A DNA stretch of 11,487 bases from assembly GCA_955652545.1 (NCBI GenBank), contig CATPCA010000201.1, positions 1 to 11,487 of the forward strand, written 5' to 3'. The notes under the pieces are model-generated. The model was not told the origin of the DNA and made no database searches. It saw only the letters and a list, made by a program, of their open reading frames with translations. Below are positions 5,631-11,487 of this stretch, in pieces. The stretch is from Candidatus Dormiibacterota bacterium. GTDB lineage: Bacteria; Chloroflexota; Dormibacteria; UBA8260. The translations under genes and the position numbers were made by a program. Position 1 is the stretch's first letter. Each line of letters opens with the position of its first letter.

Positions 5631-6884
5631 ATGACATCGTTCGCTGAGATGGGTGTGCGTCCGCGCACACTCCAGGCCTTGCAAGAGGCGCACATCACCA
5701 CGCCGCTGCCCGTCCAGGCTGAGGCGATCCCGCTTCTGCTCACCGGTCGCGACGTCGTTGCCGAGGCCCCGACCGGGTCCGGCAAGACCCTCGCCTTTCT
5801 CATCCCCATGGTCGAACGACTCGCCGGCCATCGCCGCGATGGCGGAGCGCGCGCCCTGGTGGTGGCGCCCTCGCGCGAGCTCGCCAACCAGATCGGCGCC
5901 GTGCTGAGAGGCATCGACAAGGGTCTGCGCGTGGCCATGCTCTATGGAGGTGTGGGCTACGGCAGCCAGCTCAACGCGCTTCGCTACAGCCCCGACGTGG
6001 TCATCGGTTGCCCGGGTCGCATCCTCGACCTGGCCAGCCAGGGCAAGGCGAATCTCTCCACCGTTGAGTACCTGGTCCTCGACGAGGCAGACGAGATGCT
6101 CGACCAGGGATTCGCGCCTGACGTCGAGCGGATCATCGCCATGACCCCCGGCGACGGGCCCCGGCGCCGCCAGACGGTGCTCACGTCCGCGACGATGCCG
6201 GCGTGGGTGCAGCGCATGATCGACCGCCATCTCGTCGAGCCCGCAATCATCCGAGTGGCCATGCAGGGCGAGCCGACCCTCGAGCACGCCATCCTGCACA
6301 TGGAGCGCGCCAACAAGGTGGACACGCTGTCACGGCTGCTCCGCCGCCACGACGGATCGGCGCTGGTGTTCCACCGCACCAAGCATGGTGCCAAAGGCCT
6401 GGCACGCGACCTCAACGCACGCGGTCATCGCAGTGTCGAGCTGCAGGGCAACCTGTCGCAGAACGCGCGGGATCGTGCGGTCGCGATGTTCCGCAGCGGC
6501 CAGGCCGATGTGCTCGTCGCCACCAACGTTGCCGCCCGCGGCCTCGACATCAGCGGCGTCGCCGTGGTCGTCAACTACGAGCTGCCCGAGACGCCGCAAT
6601 GGCTCACCCACCGCGTCGGCCGCACCGCGCGCAACGGCGCTGCCGGGCGGGCCTTCACCTTCCTCACCCGTGAGGACGCCGAGAAGTGGCGCAAGCTGCG
6701 CCGTCTGGGCGCTCCCGAGCTGCCCGGGGCCGACACCGACCACCTGCTCAACACCGGCGACATCCGGTGGATCGCCGCCCCGCCGATGGGCATCGCCGAC
6801 CACCGGCCGAACCGCCGTCCGCAGCGCTCGGTTGGCGCCGGCGGCTTTCGCCGCCGCAGGCCACGTCCGGCGTCCGTTCGCTAG
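5631..6884 (+). CDS. DEAD-box ATP-dependent RNA helicase
   Basis: 417 residues with the complete set of DEAD-box motifs. The Q motif is TPLPVQ (Gln29), motif I APTGSGKT (46-53), Ia APSREL (79-84), Ib GCPGRILD (126-133), II DEAD (151-154), III SAT (186-188), IV ALVFHRTKHG (244-253), V VATNVAARGLD (296-306) and VI HRVGRTAR (327-334). Residues 1-205 form the first RecA domain and about 213-350 the second. A short C-terminal tail (391-417) is rich in arginine and glycine and probably binds RNA nonspecifically. The protein is a compact helicase that unwinds or remodels RNA duplexes, for example in ribosome assembly or mRNA decay; the specific role cannot be assigned. The ATG start has AGGAG 4 bases upstream. 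The stop lies 20 bases before the UBP zinc-finger gene, so the two may be partly co-transcribed. Confidence 0.97.
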   Translation: MTSFAEMGVRPRTLQALQEAHITTPLPVQAEAIPLLLTGRDVVAEAPTGSGKTLAFLIPMVERLAGHRRDGGARALVVAPSRELANQIGAVLRGIDKGLRVAMLYGGVGYGSQLNALRYSPDVVIGCPGRILDLASQGKANLSTVEYLVLDEADEMLDQGFAPDVERIIAMTPGDGPRRRQTVLTSATMPAWVQRMIDRHLVEPAIIRVAMQGEPTLEHAILHMERANKVDTLSRLLRRHDGSALVFHRTKHGAKGLARDLNARGHRSVELQGNLSQNARDRAVAMFRSGQADVLVATNVAARGLDISGVAVVVNYELPETPQWLTHRVGRTARNGAAGRAFTFLTREDAEKWRKLRRLGAPELPGADTDHLLNTGDIRWIAAPPMGIADHRPNRRPQRSVGAGGFRRRRPRPASVR

Positions 6885-6892
6885 GCTTCCGG

Positions 6893-6898
6893 TAGGCT
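6893..6898 (+). promoter_or_regulatory. Possible -10 box (TAGGCT) giving a leaderless UBP zinc-finger transcript
   Basis: CCGGTAGGCT with exactly 6 bases between the hexamer and the ATG at 6905. That spacing would put the transcription start on or next to the start codon. The gene has no good Shine-Dalgarno. The hexamer TAGGCT also occurs at 6882-6887. A -35 was not recognised. Confidence 0.33.
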
Positions 6899-6904
6899 CT
6901 CTGC

Positions 6905-7171
6905 ATGGCCGAATCGTGCAGCCACCTCGACACCATCACCGACGCCCCGCCCACCGCGCCCGGGTGCGTCGAGTGCCTCGCCATCGGCCAGAGGTGGGTG
7001 CACCTCCGACGCTGCACCGTCTGTGGCCATATCGGCTGCTGTGACTCCTCGCCAAGCAAGCACGCGACCAAACACTTCAGGGCGACGGCGCACCCGGTGG
7101 TCCAGTCGTTCGAGCCCGACGAAGCCTGGTACTGGTGCTACGCCGACGAGGTCATGTTCGAGCTCGACTGA
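6905..7171 (+). CDS. Stand-alone UBP-type zinc-finger protein
   Basis: 88 residues, essentially one zf-UBP (ZnF-UBP) domain. Candidate metal ligands are Cys5 and His7 (CSH), Cys21 and Cys24 (CVEC), Cys37 and Cys40 (CTVCG), Cys45, and histidines among 53, 57 and 63. The end (WYWCYADEVMFEL) matches the conserved tryptophan/WCY-DE tail of bacterial members. In eukaryotes the domain binds the free C-terminal Gly-Gly of ubiquitin. Bacterial single-domain versions are common in high-GC phyla, and I know of no established function. The ATG is 20 bases after the helicase stop. No Shine-Dalgarno stands out, and a leaderless start is possible. The 3' end overlaps the convergent typA gene by 34 bases. 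Confidence 0.9.
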   Translation: MAESCSHLDTITDAPPTAPGCVECLAIGQRWVHLRRCTVCGHIGCCDSSPSKHATKHFRATAHPVVQSFEPDEAWYWCYADEVMFELD

Positions 7172-8991
7172 CCCGCGCGCTTGCGGATCTTGTTGCGCTC
7201 ATCGGCATTGAGCACGCGCTTGCGCAGCCTGATGCCCTTGGGCGTCACCTCGACCAGTTCGTCGTCCTCGATGAAGTCGAGGCTCTCCTCCAGTGACATG
7301 GTGCGAGCCGGCACCAGCCGGACGGTGGCGTCCTCGGTGGACGAACGGATGTTGGTCTTCTGCTTCTGCTTGGTGACGTTGAGGTGGAGGTCACCGGGGC
7401 GCCGATTGAGCCCGACGACCATGCCCTCGTAGACAGCTGTCCCGGGGCCGATGAAAGGCTGGCCGCGCTCCTGAAGCCCAAGCAGGCCGTACGCCACCGC
7501 GGTGCCCGGCTGGCTGGCGGTGAGCACGCCGTTGCGCGTGGTCGGCGGCAGGGTGCGCCAGCGCTCCCAGCCGAGCAGGCGGGTCGACATCACCCCGGTG
7601 CCCCGGGTCAGCGTGAGGATCTGGCTGCGCAGACCGATGAGCGCCCGCGTGGGCGCGTGGTGGATGAGGCGGGCTCGCCCGGTGGCATCGGTGCGCATCG
7701 ACTGCATCTGGGCGCCGCGCGAACCGAGCGTCTCGGCGATCGCCCCCACGGCGTCCGCGTCGCAGTCGATGATGCACTCCTCCACCGGCTCGTGGCGGTG
7801 GCCATCGATGTCGCGGGTGATCACCGCCGGTCGCGACACCTCGAACTCATATCCCTCGCGACGCATCGTCTCGATGAGGATGGCGAGGTGGAGCTCACCG
7901 CGGCCGCTGACCTCGAAGATGTCGGCGGTGGGACCGTCGGCGACGCGCAGGGCGACGTTGGTGAGCAGCTCGCGATCGAGGCGGGCGCGCAGCTGGCGAG
8001 ACGTGCTGCTGAGAGTGGCTTCACGACCGGAGAGCGGTGACTGGTTCACCGAGAACTGCATGCGCAACGTGGGCTCACCCACCTCCGGGCGAGGCAGCGC
8101 AACGGGATCGTCGGCGTCGGCCACCGTGTCACCGATGGCCACGTCCGCGAGGCCGGTGATGTAGACGATCTCGCCGGCGGCAACCTCATCCACCGGAACG
8201 CGCTGCAGCGCCTCGACAGTCAGGACCGTGTTGATGCGCTGCCGCGGTCCGACACCCTCGGCGGCGCACACCACCACCTGCTGACCGACGCGCAGGATGC
8301 CCTTGTTGATCCGGCCCAGGGCGAGGCGACCGCTGTAGTTGTCGTGGTCGAGGTTGCTCACCAGCATCTGGAACGGCGCGTCCGGGTCGGCCGGTGGCGG
8401 CGGAACATGGCTGAGGATGGTGTCGAGAAGGGGCTCGAGCGTGGTGCCCTCGTGCTTCAGGTCCATCGTCGCCGTGCCTTCACGGCCGTTGGTGTACACA
8501 ACCGGCGCGTCGAGTTGCGAGGCGTCGGTCGCCAGCTCGAGCAACAGGTCGTGGGTGAGCTCGACAGTCTCTGCGGGACGCGCATTGGCCCTGTCGATCT
8601 TGTTGACGACGATGATCGGACGCAGGCCCAGCGCCAGCGCCTGGCGGAGCACGACACGCGTCTGCGGCATCGGTCCTTCGACGGCGTCGACGAGCAGGAG
8701 GCAGCCGTCGGCCATGCCGAGCACGCGCTCGACCTCGCCACCGAAGTCGGCATGCCCCGGTGTGTCGATGATGTTGAGCTTGACTCCTCGATAGCGGATC
8801 GAGGTGGTCTTGGCGAGGATGGTGATCCCCTTCTCGCGTTCGAGGTCGTTGCTGTCCATGATCAGCACGCCCACCTGCTCGTGAGCGGCGAACACGCGAG
8901 ACTGTTTGAGGAGAGCGTCGACCAGCGTCGTCTTGCCATGGTCGACGTGGGCGACGATGGCGAGGTTGCGCAGGTCGGCGCGGCGGGGCAT
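7138..8991 (-). CDS. typA: Ribosome-associated translational GTPase TypA/BipA
   Basis: 617 residues from the ATG at 8991, close to the usual TypA length of just over 600. The GTPase motifs are G1 AHVDHGKT (14-21), switch I EREKGITILAK (51-61), G3 DTPGHADFGGEVERV (76-90) and G4 NKID (130-133). EF-G-like domains II, III and V follow, then the TypA-specific C-terminal domain ending DDELVEVTPKGIRLRKRVL. TypA binds the ribosome and GTP and acts in 50S assembly and in stress and low-temperature growth in several bacteria. The G5 region reads YTNGREG where E. coli BipA has YASALNG. The start MPRRADLRNLAIVAHVDHG matches the family N-terminus, and an AGGAG lies only 3 bases upstream. A TTG at 9060 would add 23 non-conserved residues and is less likely. 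The last 11 codons including the stop are antisense to the UBP zinc-finger gene. Confidence 0.97.
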   Translation of the reverse strand: MPRRADLRNLAIVAHVDHGKTTLVDALLKQSRVFAAHEQVGVLIMDSNDLEREKGITILAKTTSIRYRGVKLNIIDTPGHADFGGEVERVLGMADGCLLLVDAVEGPMPQTRVVLRQALALGLRPIIVVNKIDRANARPAETVELTHDLLLELATDASQLDAPVVYTNGREGTATMDLKHEGTTLEPLLDTILSHVPPPPADPDAPFQMLVSNLDHDNYSGRLALGRINKGILRVGQQVVVCAAEGVGPRQRINTVLTVEALQRVPVDEVAAGEIVYITGLADVAIGDTVADADDPVALPRPEVGEPTLRMQFSVNQSPLSGREATLSSTSRQLRARLDRELLTNVALRVADGPTADIFEVSGRGELHLAILIETMRREGYEFEVSRPAVITRDIDGHRHEPVEECIIDCDADAVGAIAETLGSRGAQMQSMRTDATGRARLIHHAPTRALIGLRSQILTLTRGTGVMSTRLLGWERWRTLPPTTRNGVLTASQPGTAVAYGLLGLQERGQPFIGPGTAVYEGMVVGLNRRPGDLHLNVTKQKQKTNIRSSTEDATVRLVPARTMSLEESLDFIEDDELVEVTPKGIRLRKRVLNADERNKIRKRAGQSSSNMTSSA

Positions 8992-8994
8992 CTG

Positions 8995-8999
8995 CTCCT
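8995..8999 (-). promoter_or_regulatory. Shine-Dalgarno AGGAG for typA, short spacing
   Basis: AGGAG on the minus strand, only 3 bases before the ATG at 8991-8989. The spacing is shorter than usual, but it still supports this ATG over the upstream in-frame TTG. Confidence 0.45.
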
Positions 9000-9028
9000 G
9001 ATGGGTGGGCACGATCTCTATGGTGGCC

Positions 9029-9094
9029 GAGTGGGTGTTGCGGCGGTCCTCGGCTCCCAAGAACCCTCCATCCGAGGGTCCCGCGCACCCACTC
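9029..9094. promoter_or_regulatory. Nested inverted repeats in the typA / M20 peptidase divergent region
   Basis: The outer arms are GAGTGGGTG (9029-9037) and CACCCACTC (9086-9094), a perfect 9-bp pair. GCGG (9040-9043) and CCGC (9081-9084) can extend them across a small asymmetric loop. Inside is a second repeat, ACCCTC (9063-9068) and GAGGGT (9074-9079), with a 5-base loop. CCTCGG (9048-9053) could instead pair with CCGAGG (9072-9077), which excludes the inner hairpin. It may be an operator or an RNA structure; the role is unknown. Confidence 0.4.
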
Positions 9095-9097
9095 CGG

Positions 9098-9103
9098 TAG
9101 CAT
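9098..9103 (+). promoter_or_regulatory. Possible -10 box (TAGCAT) for the M20 peptidase gene
   Basis: CCGGTAGCAT, with 8 bases between the hexamer and the ATG at 9112. It resembles the box before the UBP gene and implies a leaderless or nearly leaderless transcript. The nested inverted repeats end 3 bases upstream. Confidence 0.33.
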
Positions 9104-9111
9104 CAGGCGAG

Positions 9112-10443
9112 ATGAGTGAGATCGTCGCCGAGGTCACCGACCTTCTCCAGCGACTGATCCGCAACGGCTGCGTCAACGATGGCACGCGTGACTCCGGACA
9201 GGAGTTGCGGAATGCCGCGTTGCTGGCGGATCACCTGCGCGGGTCCGGCGTGGAGCTGACGACATTTGAGTCGCACCCCGGCCGGGCTTCGCTGCTTGCC
9301 CGCGTCGAGGGCGCGGATCCCTCAGCCCCGACACTGATGCTGATGGGGCACACCGACGTCGTCCCGTTCGCCGCCGAGGGCTGGCAGCGCGATCCTCTGG
9401 GTGGCGAGCTGGTGGACGGCGTGGTGTGGGGCCGCGGCGCGATCGACATGCTCAACCTGACCGCATCGATGGCCGTCGCGACGCGCCGGCTGGCGGCGTC
9501 CGGACGTCGGCCGCAGGGCACCCTGCTCTTCCTGGCGGTCGCCGACGAGGAGGCGGGGGGTGGTCTCGGCGCGGGCTGGTTGATCGAGCACGCCGTCGAC
9601 GCGGTGCGTTGTGACTTCGTCATCACCGAGAACGGTGGCGTGCTGCAACACACTCCCGCCGGGGAGCGGATCGGCATCACCGTCGGCGAGAAGGGCATCT
9701 GCTGGCTGCGGTTGCGCGTGCACGGCACACCCGGACACGGTTCGCGTCCGCTCAACGCCGACAACGCGTTGGTGAAGGCTGCTGAGGTGGTGACCCGGCT
9801 GGCGAACCACCGCCCCACAGCGCATATCACTGACGCATGGCGTCGCTGGGTCGCCGCGATGGGGTTCGAGCCCACCGTCGCGGCGGCGCTGGTGGATCCC
9901 GACCATGTCGCCGACGGCATCGACCAGCTCCCACGCGAGCTGGCCGCCACGGCGCAGGCGCTCACCCACCTCACCGTCAGTCCGAACGTCATCCAGGGTG
10001 GCAGCAAGACCAACGTCATCCCCGGACGGGTCGACCTCGAGGTCGACGTCCGCAAGGTGCCCGGCCAGCACGATGAGGACGTCCTGGAGATGCTCGACAC
10101 GGCCATCGGATCGCTGCGCGGCGACGTGGACGTCGAGATCATGCAGCGCGACGAACCCAGCGAGTCGCCGATCGACACCCCGCTCTGGTACGCGATCGAT
10201 CGCGCCGCCACTGCCGTGTACCCGCAGGCCCGCTGCATCCCCTCGCTCACCACCGGTGGGACGGACGCGCGCTTCTTCCGCTCGCTCGGAATCCCCGCCT
10301 ACGGCATGGCCCTGTACAGCAGGGCGATGTCACTGGCGCAGTACAGCTCGATGTTCCACGGCAACGACGAGCGCGTCGACCAGGAGTCGTTGCGGCTCAC
10401 CGTGGAGCTGTATGGCGCCGTGGCTCGCGATCTTCTCGGCTGA
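9112..10443 (+). CDS. M20-family metallopeptidase / amidohydrolase
   Basis: 443 residues, a normal length for the M20A-type (ArgE/DapE/CPG2-like) family. The di-metal site residues are all present: His80 in GHTDVVP, Asp112 in WGRGAIDM, the DEE triad (145-147) with general base Glu146 and ligand Glu147, Glu173 in ITENGG, and His416 in FHGNDER. His209 in VHGTPGHGSRP is the conserved histidine of the inserted dimerisation domain (about 195-310). The family hydrolyses peptide or N-acyl amino-acid bonds with two zinc ions. The overall pattern resembles general M20/M25/M40 dipeptidase-carboxypeptidase members, and the substrate is not predictable. The ATG was chosen because upstream in-frame sequence is antisense to typA; AGG lies 4 bases upstream. 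The 3' end faces the transglutaminase gene. Confidence 0.95.
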   Translation: MSEIVAEVTDLLQRLIRNGCVNDGTRDSGQELRNAALLADHLRGSGVELTTFESHPGRASLLARVEGADPSAPTLMLMGHTDVVPFAAEGWQRDPLGGELVDGVVWGRGAIDMLNLTASMAVATRRLAASGRRPQGTLLFLAVADEEAGGGLGAGWLIEHAVDAVRCDFVITENGGVLQHTPAGERIGITVGEKGICWLRLRVHGTPGHGSRPLNADNALVKAAEVVTRLANHRPTAHITDAWRRWVAAMGFEPTVAAALVDPDHVADGIDQLPRELAATAQALTHLTVSPNVIQGGSKTNVIPGRVDLEVDVRKVPGQHDEDVLEMLDTAIGSLRGDVDVEIMQRDEPSESPIDTPLWYAIDRAATAVYPQARCIPSLTTGGTDARFFRSLGIPAYGMALYSRAMSLAQYSSMFHGNDERVDQESLRLTVELYGAVARDLLG

Positions 10444-10461
10444 CAGCCGCCGGGTCAGCCG
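10437..10461. terminator. Hairpin spanning both convergent stop codons, possible bidirectional terminator
   Basis: CGGCTGAC (10437-10444) and GTCAGCCG (10454-10461) form a perfect 8-bp GC-rich stem with a 9-base loop. It contains the TGA of the M20 gene and the TGA of the convergent transglutaminase gene. No T-run follows on either strand, so it is not a classical intrinsic terminator. Bidirectional termination or transcript-end protection is plausible. Confidence 0.4.
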
Positions 10462-11369
10462 GCCAGGTGCATCACCCCAACCCGCTTGCTCATGGTGAGG
10501 ACACCGGGGTGGGAGGCGACGTAGGTCCCTGACACCGGAGCGACGTGAGCGTAGTCGCGGCCGACGGCGATGGTGAGGTAGGTCATCCCGGTGACGCGAC
10601 CATGGGTGGGGTCGAGCGAGAGCACGCGCGCGTGCCCGTCGGGCGTGGGCAGCAGCACCTCCACCCAGGCGTGTGACCCGCCGGCGCCGACCATCTGCCC
10701 GGACACGTAGCGCGACGGCAGGCCGAGAACGCGGGTGACGGCGAGGAGAACGTGGGCAAAATCCTGGCAGACACCCGACCGCTGCGCGAAGGCCTCGGCG
10801 GCCGTGGTGCGCACGCCGGTGACATCCGTTGCGTAGGTCATCAGCTCGAACACACGAAGGCATGCCACCCGGGCGAGGTCCTCACCGACGAGCCCGGTGA
10901 GGCGCAGCTCGGAGGCCAGTTGACGCAGGGCATCGTCGGGGGCGGTCAGCGGCGTTGGCTCGAGCAGCCGCGGATCGGTCAGGGACGTGGCTGCCACGAG
11001 GTGCGGTCTGTCAGCCCACCGCTCGACCACGCTCCACGTGATGAAGCTGACCTGCTCCGCGACGTAGGGGATGTCGATGTCGACGACGTGGTTGCCGAAG
11101 TCGTCCGGGCAGCTGCGCACCCGGCGCGGGGCGGCATCGACAACACGCACGTGGCGGGAGACGCGCCGCTGGTCGCCGTGCGCCTCGCGCGGCTGCACCA
11201 TCAGGCGCTGGCGGAGGCGTCGCACTGGACCCTCGTACGCGTAGGTGATGTGCTGCTGAATCACGTACGCGCTGCGACGCACCATGCTCCAGTCGATCCC
11301 GGTGGTGTCGAGGACAGCCAGCCGGTCAGGCGTGTCGGGTTCGTCGTCGAAGTCCAGCGGCAGTCTCAT
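10455..11369 (-). CDS. Transglutaminase-like cysteine protease-fold protein with Bact_transglu_N domain
   Basis: 304 residues. The N-terminal part (about 34-118) reads AYVIQQHITYAYEGPVRRLRQRLMVQPRE in two conserved blocks, the start of a bacterial transglutaminase N-terminal beta domain. The core (about 145-260) has the catalytic triad: Cys201 in RSGVCQDFAHV, His233 in GSHAWVEV and Asp253 in SLDPTHG. The end, IAVGRDYAHVAPVSGTY (267-283), is typical. There is no signal peptide or membrane segment, so it is probably cytoplasmic. Family members are proteases, amidases or peptide-modifying enzymes, and the substrate is unknown. Related genes often sit beside alpha-E and ATP-grasp genes; none is identifiable here. 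I prefer the ATG at 11369 because it forms an ATGA overlap with the preceding gene. An upstream GTG at 11420 would add 17 residues and overlap that gene more deeply. Confidence 0.93.
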   Translation of the reverse strand: MRLPLDFDDEPDTPDRLAVLDTTGIDWSMVRRSAYVIQQHITYAYEGPVRRLRQRLMVQPREAHGDQRRVSRHVRVVDAAPRRVRSCPDDFGNHVVDIDIPYVAEQVSFITWSVVERWADRPHLVAATSLTDPRLLEPTPLTAPDDALRQLASELRLTGLVGEDLARVACLRVFELMTYATDVTGVRTTAAEAFAQRSGVCQDFAHVLLAVTRVLGLPSRYVSGQMVGAGGSHAWVEVLLPTPDGHARVLSLDPTHGRVTGMTYLTIAVGRDYAHVAPVSGTYVASHPGVLTMSKRVGVMHLAG

Positions 11370-11487
11370 GCCGTCGATTCCGCGAAGCTGCCGAGCACCG
11401 GTGGATCCGCGCTCGACCACGGCTGCGCGTCGACCGCCTCGGCGACGACCCGCATGGCGATCAGCGGAGCGAGCCCGTACGTGGTCA
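11366..11487 (-). CDS. C-terminal end of an unidentified gene, coupled to the transglutaminase gene
   Basis: An open frame enters from the right edge and gives 39 whole residues, TTYGLAPLIAMRVVAEAVD followed by AQPWSSADPPVLGSFAESTA, then TGA. Its stop overlaps the transglutaminase ATG (ATGA at 11369-11366), the usual sign of a co-translated upstream gene. The first part is a hydrophobic, helix-like stretch with an alanine-valine bias; the last 19 residues are a proline- and serine-rich tail. I do not recognise the family from this fragment. The evidence for it being coding is the stop-start overlap and the protein-like composition. Confidence 0.6.
   Translation of the reverse strand, partial: TTYGLAPLIAMRVVAEAVDAQPWSSADPPVLGSFAESTA

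Noticed and set aside
5404..5634. A plus-strand 76-residue frame with a cysteine cluster (CTGCCGC) whose TGA overlaps the helicase ATG.
   Set aside because: It has no Shine-Dalgarno, odd composition and no recognisable domain. The overlap is probably chance, and the region is better read as leader.
5330..5938. A minus-strand 202-residue frame across the intergenic region and the start of the helicase gene.
   Set aside because: About half is antisense to conserved helicase motifs, and the translation looks like a GC-rich shadow.
8344..9111. A plus-strand frame continuous with the M20 peptidase gene, giving a 699-residue protein.
   Set aside because: The extension lies antisense to typA and shows no domain. 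The M20 domain is complete from 9112.

Overview
This is a gene-dense, very GC-rich stretch (by eye about two thirds G+C) of an ordinary-looking bacterial chromosome. The gene content suggests a high-GC soil-type lineage such as Actinomycetota, Dormibacterota or Chloroflexota: an Ada-AlkA fusion with a separate Ogt, a PatA/LpxL-like acyltransferase, a bacterial UBP-type zinc finger and a Bact_transglu_N transglutaminase. Nothing in the window fixes the phylum. I see no insertion sequence, phage gene, tRNA, rRNA or CRISPR array.

Layout. On the minus strand, reading right to left, 1-2591 holds a quinone oxidoreductase-like gene, then an Ada-AlkA alkylation-repair fusion, then the first 26 codons of an Ogt-type methyltransferase whose GTG start overlaps the Ada-AlkA stop. 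From 2742 on the plus strand is a small Mpo1-like (DUF962) membrane protein. It ends 3 bases from the 3' end of a convergent EamA transporter gene, which follows a lipid acyltransferase gene with an unusual C-terminal membrane extension. The longest gene-free stretch, 5299-5630 (332 bases), separates the acyltransferase from a divergent DEAD-box RNA helicase. The helicase appears to have a structured 5' leader of several hairpins ending at the Shine-Dalgarno sequence. A small UBP-type zinc-finger gene follows and overlaps the 3' end of the convergent typA gene by 34 bases. typA is divergent from an M20 metallopeptidase gene, with nested inverted repeats between them. The peptidase and a convergent transglutaminase gene end within 11 bases of each other, and one hairpin covers both stop codons. 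The transglutaminase ATG overlaps the stop of an unidentified gene that runs off the right edge.

How the genes relate. The clearest functional unit is the alkylation-damage pair (Ada-AlkA plus Ogt). The acyltransferase-transporter pair and the unidentified gene-transglutaminase pair are plausible transcription units. The rest look like independent housekeeping genes. I did not find a convincing new multi-gene system. The points worth a second look are regulatory DNA or RNA structures in the divergent and convergent intergenic gaps, the membrane tail of the acyltransferase, the antisense 3' overlap, and several candidate -10 boxes very close to start codons that suggest leaderless transcripts.
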